This document shows, one piece after another, positions 45,494 to 55,895 of a stretch of DNA of 64,000 bases. This DNA is from Marinobacter psychrophilus (lineage in GTDB: Bacteria > Pseudomonadota > Gammaproteobacteria > Pseudomonadales > Oleiphilaceae): contig NZ_CP011494.1 in the NCBI RefSeq assembly GCF_001043175.1, positions 3,596,001 through 3,660,000 on the forward strand, read 5' to 3'. The notes below the pieces were generated by a model, which was given only the letters and a program-made list of their open reading frames with translations, was not told the origin of the DNA and made no database searches. The position numbers were made by a program, and so were the translations under genes. Numbering within the stretch: position 1 is the stretch's first letter; each line of letters starts with the position of its first letter.

Positions 45494-46327
45494 TCACTCA
45501 TTGCCAGCTCCAGGCGCCTCGATGTCAGCACTTGGTACGCGTGTTACCAGATAGTCAGCGATGGCGACATAGTCCGCCAGACCGAGATTTTCCGGGCGCA
45601 GGCCGTCATTGATGCCTAACTGCTGGAGCTCGGCGGCGGTCACAAAACCGCCAAGGGCCTTGCGCAGGGTTTTACGACGGGCGTTAAACGCACTGCGCAC
45701 CACCGCCTGCAGCGTACCCAGGTCTTTAGCCGGGTGCGGTAAGGTGACGTAAGGCACCAGCCGGACAATGAACGAGTCCACTTTTGGTGCAGGGCGGAAG
45801 GCATCCGGCCCAACTTCAAACAGTGGCTGCACTTTGCAGAAATACTGGGTCATGATGCCCAAACGGCCATAATTGTTGTCGCCCGGAATCGCCGCCATAC
45901 GCTGCACCACTTCTTTTTGCAGCATGAAGTGCATGTCCTTAACCACGCCACTGTGGGCCAGCAAGTGAAAAATCAGTGGAGTTGAGATGTTATAGGGCAG
46001 ATTGCCAATAATCCGCAGCGGCTGTTCGCCCACCAGTTCGTTAAAATCGAACTTCAGCGCGTCAGCCTGGTGGATGCGAAATTCCGGATAGTTAAAGAAT
46101 TTGGTGCGCAATATTGGTATCAAATCGCGATCCAGCTCCACCACCTGCAGGCGTGGATTCACCGCCAGAATTTCTTCAGTGATGGCGCCCAGGCCGGGGC
46201 CGATTTCAACAATAGACTGATCGGGCTTGGGGGCAATAGAGCGGACAATACGCTCGATAACACCGGGGTCGTGCAGGAAGTTCTGGCCAAAGCGTTTGCG
46301 GGCCTGATGGCCGGGTTGTCTGCTCAC
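45494..46327 (-). CDS. rsmA: 16S rRNA dimethyladenosine transferase
   Basis: RsmA (KsgA) dimethylates A1518 and A1519 of 16S rRNA late in 30S assembly. The 277 residues contain [20 protein letters not shown], the SAM motif [15 protein letters not shown] and the catalytic [15 protein letters not shown] (NLPY). The start overlaps the pdxA stop by four bases, matching the conserved surA-pdxA-rsmA order. Confidence 0.95.
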   Translation of the reverse strand: MSRQPGHQARKRFGQNFLHDPGVIERIVRSIAPKPDQSIVEIGPGLGAITEEILAVNPRLQVVELDRDLIPILRTKFFNYPEFRIHQADALKFDFNELVGEQPLRIIGNLPYNISTPLIFHLLAHSGVVKDMHFMLQKEVVQRMAAIPGDNNYGRLGIMTQYFCKVQPLFEVGPDAFRPAPKVDSFIVRLVPYVTLPHPAKDLGTLQAVVRSAFNARRKTLRKALGGFVTAAELQQLGINDGLRPENLGLADYVAIADYLVTRVPSADIEAPGAGNE

Positions 46328-47337
46328 GGTATTTCTCTCTTTATCTGATTGGCGCGCAAACCACGGGCCATTTGTTCACCCACGCGAATGGCTGTTAACA
46401 GGCTGCCACCATCGGCTTTGCCGGTGCCAGCCAAATCCAGCGCGGTGCCATGGTCTACCGAAGTGCGCACAATGGGCAAGCCGAGGGTGATATTCACCGC
46501 GCGACCAAAACCCTGAAATTTCAACACCGGCAGGCCTTGATCGTGAAACATCGCCAGTGCGACGTCGGCGTTATCAAGCCAGTGCGGCGTAAATAGAGTA
46601 TCTGCGGGTAGTGGACCGGTCAGACCTATACCTTCGGCGCGCAACCGCGCCAGCGTGGGTTCAATCACTTCGATTTCTTCCCGCCCCAAATGCCCGCCTT
46701 CACCGGCATGGGGGTTCAGTCCGGCCACCAGAATGCGCGGCTGGGCAATATTGAAAAAGGTTTTCAGATCGGCGTTCAGAATCCGCACCACCTGGCTCAA
46801 ACGTTCGGGGGTTATGGCCGCCGACACGTCTTTAAGGGGCAAGTGGGTGGTGACCAACGCCACCCGCAATTCGTCGGTGGCCAACATCATGACCACCCGT
46901 TCAACACCACACAACTCCTGCAGGAACTCGGTGTGACCAATAAAGGCGATGCCTGCGTCGTTAATCACCCCCTTATGCACCGGTGCGGTCACCATGCCGT
47001 CAAAACTGCCGTTCAGGCAACCTTCAGCAGCGCACGTCAGGGTATCCAGCACATATTGGCTGTTGCCGGTATCCAGCTGGCCAGCCTGATCACTAATACA
47101 ACCGTTAACGTGCAATACCGACAACTCGCCGGCGGCAGTGCTAGCGACCATTCCGGGCTGCCACGCTATGATTTGAACGCTTAGCCCCAGCAAGCGGGCA
47201 CGGGCTTCCAGCAACGGCTGGCTGGCCACCGCAACAATGCCTACCCGCCGTTCCTGACCGGCCAGTTGCAGGCACAATTCAGGCCCAATGCCGGCGGGTT
47301 CCCCCGCGGTCAGGGCCAGGGTAATCCGCTCACTCAT
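46324..47337 (-). CDS. pdxA: 4-hydroxythreonine-4-phosphate dehydrogenase
   Basis: PdxA oxidises 4-phosphohydroxy-L-threonine in the DXP-dependent route to pyridoxal phosphate. The 337 residues include [28 protein letters not shown], the metal-binding histidines in [11 protein letters not shown] and [20 protein letters not shown], and [13 protein letters not shown]. Four-base overlaps join it to surA upstream and rsmA downstream. Confidence 0.95.
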   Translation of the reverse strand: MSERITLALTAGEPAGIGPELCLQLAGQERRVGIVAVASQPLLEARARLLGLSVQIIAWQPGMVASTAAGELSVLHVNGCISDQAGQLDTGNSQYVLDTLTCAAEGCLNGSFDGMVTAPVHKGVINDAGIAFIGHTEFLQELCGVERVVMMLATDELRVALVTTHLPLKDVSAAITPERLSQVVRILNADLKTFFNIAQPRILVAGLNPHAGEGGHLGREEIEVIEPTLARLRAEGIGLTGPLPADTLFTPHWLDNADVALAMFHDQGLPVLKFQGFGRAVNITLGLPIVRTSVDHGTALDLAGTGKADGGSLLTAIRVGEQMARGLRANQIKREIP

Positions 47338-48683
47338 GATGCGTTTTCATCTATGTTGGCAGCCTCAGTGTTACTGCTTTCGGCATGCCCCGGCTTGAAC
47401 TCAACAAAAGCCTCATCACGAATTTCCCGCAACCAGTTCTGCAGTTCATTTTCAAACTTACGCTGGTACAGGGTCTGGCGGGTTTCAGATTCACGAAATT
47501 CGTCGCTCATGTCTTTCTGCCGACGCTCTTGCACCTGCAAAAGATGCCAACCGAACTGGGAACGCACGGGGCCTTCAATCTGCCCCACGGTGGCGGTTTG
47601 CATAGCCTGTTCAAATTCTGGCACCATCTGCCCGGGATTTACCCAACCCAGGTTACCACCGTCAGAACCCGATACTGTGTCGTCAGACTCGGCCTTGGCC
47701 AGCTCGGCGAAATCAGCGCCGTTCTGCAATTTTTCAAAAAGATCGCGGACCTTGTCCTCGGCTTCGGCCTCGGTGATCGCGTCAGACGGCTGCACCAGAA
47801 TATGCCTTACCCGGTTTTGCTGAACCAGTTTCTGCTGTTCGCCACCGCGCTGCTCCATCACCATCACCAGGTGAAAACCGCTGCTATTCTGTAGTACGTC
47901 AGACGGCTGGCCCACCATCAGGTCTGGCACGACCGGAGCCACCAGAGACGGCAATTGGCTTTCAACGCGCCAGCCCATGTCACCGCCCTCGAGGGCGTTG
48001 CTGGCATCCGATTCTGCTACCGCAACCGCGCGAAAATCCCGGCCTTCCACAATCTGCTGGCGCAGTGTCTCTGCCTTGCTGCGAGCGGCTTGAACCGACG
48101 CATCGCTGCTTGGGTCCTCGGTTTCGATAAAGATGTAAGCCAGGCGATACTCGGCGGTGTTGCCACCGCCGGCTTGCTGCGCCTGCTGATAATTTTCCAC
48201 TTCGCGGTCTGTTACCCGAATACGGCTGCCTACCTGGCGCTGCTGAACCCGGCTGGTGAGCAGTTCATTGCGGATCTGCTCGCGGGCATCACGGTAGCTG
48301 ACGCCTTCGCTGGCCAACTGCTGTTCGAACTGCTCCAGGCTCATGCCATTGCGGCCGGCAATGCTGCCCATGGTTTCGTTCAGTTCGTTATCGCTGATAC
48401 GCATGCCCATTTTGCCCGCCATCTGCAGCTGCACCGATTCGGTAATCAGCTGATCCAGCACCCGCTCCTGAAGCAAACTGCGCGGCGGCAAGGTGGTTTC
48501 CTGGGCTTGCAGCCGGGTAACAATGGTGTTGATGCGGGCATCCAGCTCGGTGGCCAGAATCACGTCGTCATCGACAATCGCAACCACTTGGTCCAGCAGT
48601 TGGCGCTCGGCCTGAGCCGCCAGCGGTAGCAATGCCAACACCAGCATCAGGGATGTTACACAGTGGCGAAAGGTCGCCTTCAT
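47334..48683 (-). CDS. surA: Periplasmic peptidyl-prolyl isomerase and chaperone SurA
   Basis: SurA escorts outer-membrane proteins, including LptD, to the BAM complex. ATG 48683 with GAGGTG five bases upstream gives 449 residues with a signal peptide (cleavage after AAQAE region, about residue 25). An N-terminal chaperone domain ([20 protein letters not shown]), two parvulin domains (about 190-290 and 300-400, the second with [20 protein letters not shown]) and a C-terminal helix follow. The long frame extension upstream lies inside the lptD 3' end and is not used. Confidence 0.94.
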   Translation of the reverse strand: MKATFRHCVTSLMLVLALLPLAAQAERQLLDQVVAIVDDDVILATELDARINTIVTRLQAQETTLPPRSLLQERVLDQLITESVQLQMAGKMGMRISDNELNETMGSIAGRNGMSLEQFEQQLASEGVSYRDAREQIRNELLTSRVQQRQVGSRIRVTDREVENYQQAQQAGGGNTAEYRLAYIFIETEDPSSDASVQAARSKAETLRQQIVEGRDFRAVAVAESDASNALEGGDMGWRVESQLPSLVAPVVPDLMVGQPSDVLQNSSGFHLVMVMEQRGGEQQKLVQQNRVRHILVQPSDAITEAEAEDKVRDLFEKLQNGADFAELAKAESDDTVSGSDGGNLGWVNPGQMVPEFEQAMQTATVGQIEGPVRSQFGWHLLQVQERRQKDMSDEFRESETRQTLYQRKFENELQNWLREIRDEAFVEFKPGHAESSNTEAANIDENAS

Positions 48684-48735
48684 AGTCACCTCATTGTTAA
48701 ACAGTGGCATAGCGTTTAAGAGCTCCAAAATTGTG

Positions 48736-51138
48736 TTACGGCGCACTAAAGCGGCGGCGTTCGCGCTCATCAAAACCATAAATGGCGTCGGCAATGCTGG
48801 TAGAGGCGCCGCCGGTGCCCCCCAGGCCTTTAAGCTGTATCTGGAACAGTATACGGCTGTCCAGTTCTTGATCGTCGGTAAAGTAATTCTGGTGTACCAG
48901 CTGCAGACTCCAGCAACAATTATTGTATTCCACTCCCGCCAGCGAACCCACGGTACGGTCCAGATCGGTGTCGTGCACCCAACGCCCAATCAGGCTCAGG
49001 CGTTTGCTAACCGGAAACACCACCCCCACATCGGCCTGTTCCAGTTGGGTCGCCGCGGCAGTACCTTTGCTGTAGGTGTGGCCCACGCTGGCCAGATAGC
49101 GGTAATCGCGAGAATGGAAGGTTAACTGGCTGCGGCCTTCCTCGGTTTGGTTGGCGTCCGGATCCCACAGCAGAGAACTGCGAATTTCCAGAGTATCCAG
49201 CGGGCTCAGCACCACTTCAGCTGCCATCGGCGATCGGCTGCGGTCTTCCGCGCCCGCGCCAAATAGACTGACGTCTCGATCTTCAAAATACTGGATCTGG
49301 CCCAGACTAAAGCGAGCGCGTTCGGCACCGGTCTGCAGATCGTTAAAACGGCTCGTCAGTGCCACCGTTAACTGATTGGTGTCGCCTACCCGGTCGCCAC
49401 CGGTAAAGCGGTTGCGCTGAAACAGTTGATCAAAGCGGAAAGACTTCAAATCAGTGTCAAAATCAGGGATGTCATTCTGGTCAGCGTCGGCGTCGGCCCA
49501 AGCGTAATAAAGCCGCGGCTCCAGAGTCTGGTTAAAAGGTATATCAAACAAGCTGCCCTGGCGATCGAAATACAAACCGTTATCCCACTGAACCACCGGC
49601 ACCGTGCGTTCAAGATTACCGCCACCCAAGGTGTAGTCTTCCAGTTGATAACGGGTGTAGTCCACACTGAAGGAAGGCCGACTGTAACCCCAAAGTGCGC
49701 GCATCGGCAAAGCCAGTTCTGGTACCAGGCGAAAGCGCTGGCCATTGGCTCGATCCAGGCCGCTCAGGTTGTCGTTGTCGCGGTGGAAATAGGTGTACTG
49801 ACTTTCAACGCCCAACTCCAAGGCGCCGGCATCCGTCAGGGCCGAATACAGAACCTCCGGTAACTGGGCGTAAGGTCGGTTCACGTCGGCGATGCGCTTC
49901 GCCACGGTCTGATAATCGTTCAGATACGCGTCAAAGTACTGGCTGGCATCCTGATAGCGCACGCCACTGCGACGCTGAAGATGAGTCGCCTGGCTGATAT
50001 CCAGGCTGCGATTCAGGTCGCTCAGGTAATCGTCATCACTGACCACTGAAAAATCGCCGTACCCCGTCCAGCCTTGGCCCAAGGCCGCTTCGGTGGTGGC
50101 ATCCAGCGCCCAGCGCTGGCCATTTTCGCCCGGATTTTCATCGCGGTAAAACGTATCGTTATCGATATAGCCCAGCTGCAACGAGGTTTCGCCATAGCTA
50201 CTCAAATAGCGACCTTCCGCTTCGGTAAACAGACCGCGACCACCAATGACTTGAGGCGTAATGGTGGCATCGTAGTTGGGCGCCAGGTTCAGGTAATAAG
50301 GCAGCGCCACAAAACCACCTCCGCCAGCGTTAGAAGTACCGAATCCCGGATACAAAAACCCGCTCTTGCGACGGTCATCGATAGGAAAACTAACCCACGG
50401 CCAATAAAACACCGGCACATCCAATACTTCCAGACGTAAATGTTTGGCAGTGCCAAAACCTTTTGCCTGATCCAACCGGATCTCCTGCGCTACCAGCGCC
50501 CAGTCGTTCTGCTGCGGGCCACAAGTCGTTAGCAGACCCTGGCTGATGAGAACTTCGTTATCGCCGATTCGGGCCAGGCTCTGTGCCTGGCCGCGCATCT
50601 CCGGCCCGTGCAGCAAAAAGGTCGCGGTATTGATGTCTAAGCGACCGCTTTCGACGTTGTAATTAGCGGAATCACCTGTCAGCAAAAAACCTTCACCGCG
50701 GCTTGTCAAAGGACCGGTGATGGCCACTTGGCCCTCTGCTTGGCGATATCGAGCCTCGGTGCCAGACACCTGAAAGCCTCCCTGGCGCAGCGTCACGTCG
50801 CCCTGCAGGTACAATTCACTGTCGATTTCATAGCGCGCCGTCAGGCCGCTGGCCTGCAGTGGCTGCCCGCCACCGCTTTGCAGCGACACCATCGCATCAC
50901 TGCCTTCAACAGTGCTCCCGCCCGGTAAATAACCACCCTCGCAAAAAGACGGCAGGCGCGCTTGGGCGCTGACAGGCAGTTGCTCGCGCAGCCGCCAGTC
51001 TATTTCAGCCGCCGATGGCGCCAGTTGTGCTGCCGCAGCCAAGCCGCCACAACCCAAGATCCCGCCGCTCAGCAGACAGACCAGCGAGCGCGGCAAGCGG
51101 CCAAAAAAATGCTGCCGTGGGTGATTACGCAATAACAC
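48736..51138 (-). CDS. lptD: LPS-assembly protein LptD
   Basis: LptD is the outer-membrane barrel that inserts lipopolysaccharide with LptE. GTG 51138, with AGGA ten bases upstream, gives 800 residues and a signal peptide (basic HPRQHFFGRLPRS then a hydrophobic core); TTG 51177 would add 13. A periplasmic OstA jellyroll follows (YEIDSELYLQGDVTLRQGGF, about 90-215), then the barrel with VLDVPVFYWPWVSFPIDD and GVEYNNCCWSLQLVHQNYF. The two adjacent cysteines near the end are those of the family's disulfide pairs. It heads the lptD-surA-pdxA-rsmA-apaH transcript and is divergent from amgK. Confidence 0.92.
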   Translation of the reverse strand: MLLRNHPRQHFFGRLPRSLVCLLSGGILGCGGLAAAAQLAPSAAEIDWRLREQLPVSAQARLPSFCEGGYLPGGSTVEGSDAMVSLQSGGGQPLQASGLTARYEIDSELYLQGDVTLRQGGFQVSGTEARYRQAEGQVAITGPLTSRGEGFLLTGDSANYNVESGRLDINTATFLLHGPEMRGQAQSLARIGDNEVLISQGLLTTCGPQQNDWALVAQEIRLDQAKGFGTAKHLRLEVLDVPVFYWPWVSFPIDDRRKSGFLYPGFGTSNAGGGGFVALPYYLNLAPNYDATITPQVIGGRGLFTEAEGRYLSSYGETSLQLGYIDNDTFYRDENPGENGQRWALDATTEAALGQGWTGYGDFSVVSDDDYLSDLNRSLDISQATHLQRRSGVRYQDASQYFDAYLNDYQTVAKRIADVNRPYAQLPEVLYSALTDAGALELGVESQYTYFHRDNDNLSGLDRANGQRFRLVPELALPMRALWGYSRPSFSVDYTRYQLEDYTLGGGNLERTVPVVQWDNGLYFDRQGSLFDIPFNQTLEPRLYYAWADADADQNDIPDFDTDLKSFRFDQLFQRNRFTGGDRVGDTNQLTVALTSRFNDLQTGAERARFSLGQIQYFEDRDVSLFGAGAEDRSRSPMAAEVVLSPLDTLEIRSSLLWDPDANQTEEGRSQLTFHSRDYRYLASVGHTYSKGTAAATQLEQADVGVVFPVSKRLSLIGRWVHDTDLDRTVGSLAGVEYNNCCWSLQLVHQNYFTDDQELDSRILFQIQLKGLGGTGGASTSIADAIYGFDERERRRFSAP

Positions 51139-51358
51139 GGTGGCCGTTATCCTATGGTCAGTGGGTGAAAGGTCCAACAGTTTACACGGCGCCCCCCGGC
51201 TTGTTAACGGAAACCCCCTCCGGGCGAGCTTAACTTTCTTACGGTCGCCGTTGCAGCAAGCTTTACTCCAACCGCGGATCTTCGTAGTTTAGTGCTCCAG
51301 AAGCCCGCATCCAAGCTGCGGGTACCGGCTTTGTACCCTTTAAGGAAACCCGCGCGCC

Positions 51359-52435
51359 ATGGACCACCGTCTGCAACTGCTGACCCGCTGGGTCAGTCAA
51401 TTCCCCGGCTTTGCAAACACCGTCGTGGCGCCTGTAGCCGGCGATGCCAGTTTCAGGCGTTATTTTCGAGTATGGCGCAGCGCTGATTGGCGAGAGGCGC
51501 GGGGGGTGGCAAGGGCACACGGAGCGCAAGTCAATCAGGCGTTTATTGTGATGGACGCACCACCCGAGCACGAAGACTGCCTGCCTTTTGTTACCCTAGC
51601 TCAACATTGGCGTAGTCAGGGCGTTAAAGTGCCCGCCATTGTGCAGCAAGATCTGGCCCAGGGCCTTCTTCTGATCGAGGATTTTGGCGATTGCCTGTTG
51701 CTGGGTCAGCTCAACACGGCTAACACAGACAAACTTTACGGCAACGCACTGGCAGAACTCCTGCGCATTCAACAACTGCCCAACAACCCTGACGATCCGC
51801 TGGCGCCCTATAGCAACGATTTACTGGATAGGGAAATGGCACTGTTCCGCGACTGGCTGCTACAGCGCCAACTAGGGCTAGAGCTGAACGACAGCGATCT
51901 TGCCATGCTGAGCAACACATTTACCCTGTTACGGGAAAGTGCCAGTGCACAGCCAACGGTGCCAGTTCACCGTGACTACCACTCCCGCAATCTGCTGGTA
52001 ACGGGCGGCGACGATCGCCCCGGCGTCATTGATTTTCAAGATGCGGTCATGGGGCCTGTCACCTATGACTTGGTATCACTACTGAAGGACTGCTACGTGC
52101 AATGGCCTGACGAGCGAGTTCAGAACTGGATGGAAAGCTATCGCCAGAGCAGCCTGAGCGCCGGCTTGCACAGCGCTGATGCTGCCACCTTCCGCCAATG
52201 GTTCGAACTGATGGGCATGCAACGCCACCTGAAAGCCGCGGGTATTTTTGCCCGCCTGGCGCTGCGCGATGGCAAGCCGGACTACCTCAATGACATTCCC
52301 CGCACCCTTGGGTATCTGTCCAGTGCGAGCGGCCGCCAGCCGGCTTTGCGCCCCTTCCATGACTGGTTGTTGAACACTGTGGTGCCGGCGGTAGAAGTCA
52401 CTTTGGGCCCAGTGCCCGGCGCGCACCAGCCATGA
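51359..52435 (+). CDS. amgK: N-acetylmuramate/N-acetylglucosamine 1-kinase
   Basis: AmgK phosphorylates MurNAc at the anomeric position in the peptidoglycan recycling route that bypasses de novo UDP-MurNAc synthesis. The 358 residues are of the aminoglycoside-phosphotransferase fold, with GDASFRRYFRVW as the nucleotide loop, VPVHRDYHSRNLLV (catalytic Asp and Asn) and GVIDFQDAVMGPVTYDLVSL (metal Asp). Position before murU and divergent from lptD is that of Pseudomonas amgK. In pseudomonads this route underlies intrinsic fosfomycin tolerance. Confidence 0.9.
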   Translation: MDHRLQLLTRWVSQFPGFANTVVAPVAGDASFRRYFRVWRSADWREARGVARAHGAQVNQAFIVMDAPPEHEDCLPFVTLAQHWRSQGVKVPAIVQQDLAQGLLLIEDFGDCLLLGQLNTANTDKLYGNALAELLRIQQLPNNPDDPLAPYSNDLLDREMALFRDWLLQRQLGLELNDSDLAMLSNTFTLLRESASAQPTVPVHRDYHSRNLLVTGGDDRPGVIDFQDAVMGPVTYDLVSLLKDCYVQWPDERVQNWMESYRQSSLSAGLHSADAATFRQWFELMGMQRHLKAAGIFARLALRDGKPDYLNDIPRTLGYLSSASGRQPALRPFHDWLLNTVVPAVEVTLGPVPGAHQP

Positions 52436-53136
52436 AAGCCATGATTCTGGCCGCGGGCAAAGGCGAGCGCATGCGTCCTCTGACCCTGCACACACCAAAA
52501 CCACTGCTGCAAGCCGGCGGCCAACCGCTGATTCACTACCATCTGCAGCGCCTTGCGCGCAGCGGTTTTAACGACGTTATTATCAACTTGGCCTGGCTGG
52601 GCGAGCAGATTGCAAAGGCGTTGGGCAAGGGCGACGCCTTTGGCTTGAAGCTGAGTTATTCGCGCGAAGGCGAACCGCTGGAAACCGCCGGTGGCATTGT
52701 CCGCGCACTGCCCATGCTGACCGACGCCGGCGACGACTGGTTCGTGGTGATTAACGGCGACATCTGGTGCGACTTCGATTTGCGCGGGTTAAAACCACCC
52801 GGCAATGCCGACGCGTTGCTGGTTCTCACCGACAACCCCGCACACAACCCGAAAGGGGACTTTGCACTAAAGCCAGATGGCCGTATCAGCTGTAATGAAA
52901 CCTTGCCCAAGCTTACATTTACCGGCGTTAGCCTGCTTAACCGCCGTCTGTTTACAGGGTTAACAGACCAATCCGGCAAACTCGGGCCATTATTGCAGCA
53001 AGCCGCCGCGGCAAACCGAGTGAAAGGCGTTTATCATGACGGTCAATGGCTGGACGTAGGTACACCGGAACGCCTCAGCTGGCTTGACCAGCAACTGCGC
53101 GCGCCAAGTTCTCGAGGGTTTCGAGGTTTCCGATGA
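52432..53136 (+). CDS. murU: N-acetylmuramate alpha-1-phosphate uridylyltransferase
   Basis: MurU joins UTP and MurNAc-1-phosphate to give UDP-MurNAc. The 234 residues open with the nucleotidyltransferase signature MILAAGKGERMRPLTLHTPK and have VVINGDIWCDFD as the metal-binding loop. It overlaps amgK and the next gene by four bases each, so the three are translated together. Confidence 0.93.
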   Translation: MKAMILAAGKGERMRPLTLHTPKPLLQAGGQPLIHYHLQRLARSGFNDVIINLAWLGEQIAKALGKGDAFGLKLSYSREGEPLETAGGIVRALPMLTDAGDDWFVVINGDIWCDFDLRGLKPPGNADALLVLTDNPAHNPKGDFALKPDGRISCNETLPKLTFTGVSLLNRRLFTGLTDQSGKLGPLLQQAAAANRVKGVYHDGQWLDVGTPERLSWLDQQLRAPSSRGFRGFR

Positions 53137-53882
53137 TAAAAAGACGCCCGGCATCACGGCGACTCGATAACGCCCTGCGCTATCTCCTTCCGCGACTTAC
53201 ACATTGCCAGAATCAGGCTGCAGAACTGCTTAAGCAGCAGCGGCTGCCACTTTTTGGTCAGCGCTATCTGTTCTTTTTCCTCGGCTATATTGCCAAGGCA
53301 GAAGGCACAATCGGTAAGGCAGACATTCACTACGCCGAGGCGCTGATGGCCGCATTAAGCCTGAATCAGCGCCAGCGTAAACGCGCCGTTCACTGGTTCA
53401 CTCAAGGCAAAACCAGGGGTCAACTTGGGCCGTTGAGGGCTTGGTGGCTAACCATGGTTACGCCCCTATTGGCACAGCGGGCTGTGATGTTGGCCATTTG
53501 CCTGTGCCACAGCGCACAACTGCATGGCCGGCCATCACAGGCGCGACGTTACCGCTGTGAAGACGCCATAGTGCAGAGTGGCCTGCCGGTAGGCGTAAGC
53601 GATGACATCTTAGACCATTACGCCGCCCAGACGTGGCCGCCAGCGACGACCCTACCCCCAGCACCGAAAAGCTACCAAGACGCCTGCGAGATTCTGGGCA
53701 TTACTCGCCACGATTCTCTACAAGAGGCCAAACGTATTTGGCGCCGCAAAGTTTCTTCAATACATCCGGACAAACTCGCCCAGCAACAACTTACCCACAC
53801 CGAACTGGCGGCTGCAAAAGAACGCCTGCTGCGCTATCAGCAAGCCTGGGAGTTCATTAAACAACGCCACAAGCCATCGTAG
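53133..53882 (+). CDS. DjlA-like co-chaperone with TerB-like and J domains
   Basis: The 249 residues hold a helical TerB-like region (about 45-135, GYIAKAEGTIGKADIHYAEA) and a C-terminal J domain (about 180-245) with an intact HPD (SSIHPDKLAQQQL). This is the DjlA plan, but the N-terminal membrane helix of E. coli DjlA is not evident; the start at 53133 is fixed by the four-base overlap with murU. It should stimulate DnaK. The same order after murU occurs in pseudomonads by recollection. There is no terminator in the 50 bases before the convergent DUF3530 gene. Confidence 0.85.
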   Translation: MIKRRPASRRLDNALRYLLPRLTHCQNQAAELLKQQRLPLFGQRYLFFFLGYIAKAEGTIGKADIHYAEALMAALSLNQRQRKRAVHWFTQGKTRGQLGPLRAWWLTMVTPLLAQRAVMLAICLCHSAQLHGRPSQARRYRCEDAIVQSGLPVGVSDDILDHYAAQTWPPATTLPPAPKSYQDACEILGITRHDSLQEAKRIWRRKVSSIHPDKLAQQQLTHTELAAAKERLLRYQQAWEFIKQRHKPS

Positions 53883-53932
53883 TGCTGATGCCTTAGCTCG
53901 TTCGGCCGCAGCGCTTCACGCCAAGCAATCTG

Positions 53933-55063
53933 CTAATCCATAGCCGGCTTGTTGTCCGCTTTTATCCACGCCGCCAGGCGGCTGGCCAAAGCGTCACCTT
54001 GCTGCGCTTGCACCGGCTCTTGCACCATTACTCGCTGGCGCTGGTACTGCGCAACCCCAACCTGGTTCATAACGGTCGTGCGCTGCATTGCGCTCTGCGA
54101 CCGGTTACCCCGCGCAGCCTGCACATCTAGCACACGTAAGCGGGGAGTTTCGGTAAAACGTTCTGCCAACACGTCAAGGTCACGAGGATAAAACTTGGGC
54201 AATAGCCAAACCAAACCTGCGCTGCCGGCCAATTCTGGCAGCGCAGTGGCAAAATTGGCGCCCCGGCCAACGCCCACAATCACCACTTTCGGGTAACCTT
54301 CGCGTTTCAGATAGCCAACGGCCGCTCGTAACTGCGCAGCCACTTCCTGGCGATACTGCACCTCCGCCTCAGACAATTCGGTACCCGCCATTACGTCAAT
54401 CAGCATAGGGTCTGGATCTGGGTTTGAGGACGTTTCAGCAACCCCGGCCGCCACCGGCTGGGGTTGCTGGCCTTCATCTGCAGTTGACACAGCAGGCGAT
54501 ACTTCAGATAGCGGCAGTTCGCGCTCCATCACCTGTTTCAACCCACCCGTCGGCGCCCTCAGGCCTAGCGTAAGAGCTGCCAGCCCCCTGTCAGCCAGGC
54601 TTCCGGCAAAGGCGGTCACAAATCCTTCACCTGCGTTATGGCCTTCATCTGCCAATACCACAACACCAATGGTTGCTGCATTTTTCAGTGGTGTGAAAAC
54701 CAGCGACAGCACAGAAGTTGGCGTGCCGTCGGCGCCATCGACCTCTAGCCACAACGCAGACTGAGGCCACTGCTGCTGCAGTGCCATGGTGCCCTGGCCG
54801 GTTACCACGCTGGCCCGTTGTGGCCTGTCGCCAGCTAGCTGCGCCGCTTTGTCGTCGGGATTAGAATTTGGCTCCGCTACCTCATCAGCAGCGGCGACAT
54901 CATCACCGGTCTGAACCGCAGCGGCAGGCTCATCTTGCGCCTGAGTCAAAGACGGAGCAGACATGACCAACAACCCGGTAAATGACAACAGTATTGCCTG
55001 AAGCCTGAAACTGCACCCAACGGACCGCAGGCCGGCGTTCAACAACAAACTTTTATCCATCAC
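53933..55063 (-). CDS. DUF3530 family alpha/beta-hydrolase-like exported protein
   Basis: The 376 residues have a signal-like N-terminus (hydrophobic core about 20-40, ending LTQAQ) then an acidic low-complexity stretch. The DUF3530 body has hydrolase-fold features: VVVLADEGHNAGEGFVTAF, RGLAALTLGLRAP and the elbow-like VIVGVGRGANFATALPEL, where the usual nucleophile serine is replaced (GVGRGA). A Pro/Ser/Asp-rich insertion lies near residues 175-215. Without a nucleophile serine at the elbow, esterase activity is doubtful. The function is unknown. Confidence 0.78.
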   Translation of the reverse strand: MMDKSLLLNAGLRSVGCSFRLQAILLSFTGLLVMSAPSLTQAQDEPAAAVQTGDDVAAADEVAEPNSNPDDKAAQLAGDRPQRASVVTGQGTMALQQQWPQSALWLEVDGADGTPTSVLSLVFTPLKNAATIGVVVLADEGHNAGEGFVTAFAGSLADRGLAALTLGLRAPTGGLKQVMERELPLSEVSPAVSTADEGQQPQPVAAGVAETSSNPDPDPMLIDVMAGTELSEAEVQYRQEVAAQLRAAVGYLKREGYPKVVIVGVGRGANFATALPELAGSAGLVWLLPKFYPRDLDVLAERFTETPRLRVLDVQAARGNRSQSAMQRTTVMNQVGVAQYQRQRVMVQEPVQAQQGDALASRLAAWIKADNKPAMD

Positions 55064-55196
55064 TTACATTGCCACCCATTGCGCTATCTCGCTGCGAAAA
55101 ACTCTTGTGAACTGATAGACTAGCAGTCGCAGCCGTGCCCAGCACCAACCATACCGAAATGCCGGAACCGTTCCGGCCGACAGCCAGAGGCGAACC

Positions 55197-55883
55197 ATGA
55201 ATCCGTACCTGATCGCACCCTCCATCCTTTCTGCCGATTTTGCCCGTTTGGGCGAGGAAGTGGACAACGTATTGGCCGCCGGTGCCGACGTGGTGCATTT
55301 TGATGTTATGGACAATCATTACGTGCCCAACCTGACCATCGGCCCAATGGTCTGCGAGGCACTGCGCAAACACGGCGTTACCGCGCCCATTGACGTACAT
55401 CTTATGGTGTCTCCAGTGGACGACCTGATTCGCAAGTTCATAGATGCAGGCGCCAGCTATATTACTTTCCACCCGGAAGCGTCCCAGCACGTTGACCGTT
55501 CTTTGCAGCTGATCCGCGATGGCGGCTGCAAAGCCGGGCTGGTGTTTAATCCTGCAACGTCGCTCCAGTACATGGACTATGTGATGGACAAGCTCGACAT
55601 GGTTCTGATGATGTCGGTAAACCCTGGTTTTGGCGGCCAGAAGTTCATCCCCGGCACCCTGGATAAACTGCGCGAAGCGCGTAAGCGTATAGACGCCAGC
55701 GATTACAATATCCGCCTTGAAATAGATGGCGGAGTTAAAACAGGCAATATTCGCGAAATTGCCGAAGCGGGTGCCGATACTTTTGTTGCCGGTTCAGCCA
55801 TTTTCAATACCGATGATTACAAGGCCACCATTGACGCCATACGCGCCGAACTTGAACACGCCAGTAAAACTCTGGGCTTTTGA
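55197..55883 (+). CDS. rpe: Ribulose-phosphate 3-epimerase
   Basis: Rpe interconverts ribulose 5-phosphate and xylulose 5-phosphate. The 228 residues have the TIM-barrel signatures [69 protein letters not shown] and [11 protein letters not shown], with the metal ligands (two His, two Asp). It starts the rpe-gph-trp series. Confidence 0.96.
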   Translation: MNPYLIAPSILSADFARLGEEVDNVLAAGADVVHFDVMDNHYVPNLTIGPMVCEALRKHGVTAPIDVHLMVSPVDDLIRKFIDAGASYITFHPEASQHVDRSLQLIRDGGCKAGLVFNPATSLQYMDYVMDKLDMVLMMSVNPGFGGQKFIPGTLDKLREARKRIDASDYNIRLEIDGGVKTGNIREIAEAGADTFVAGSAIFNTDDYKATIDAIRAELEHASKTLGF

Positions 55884-55895
55884 ACGGAACCTGCC

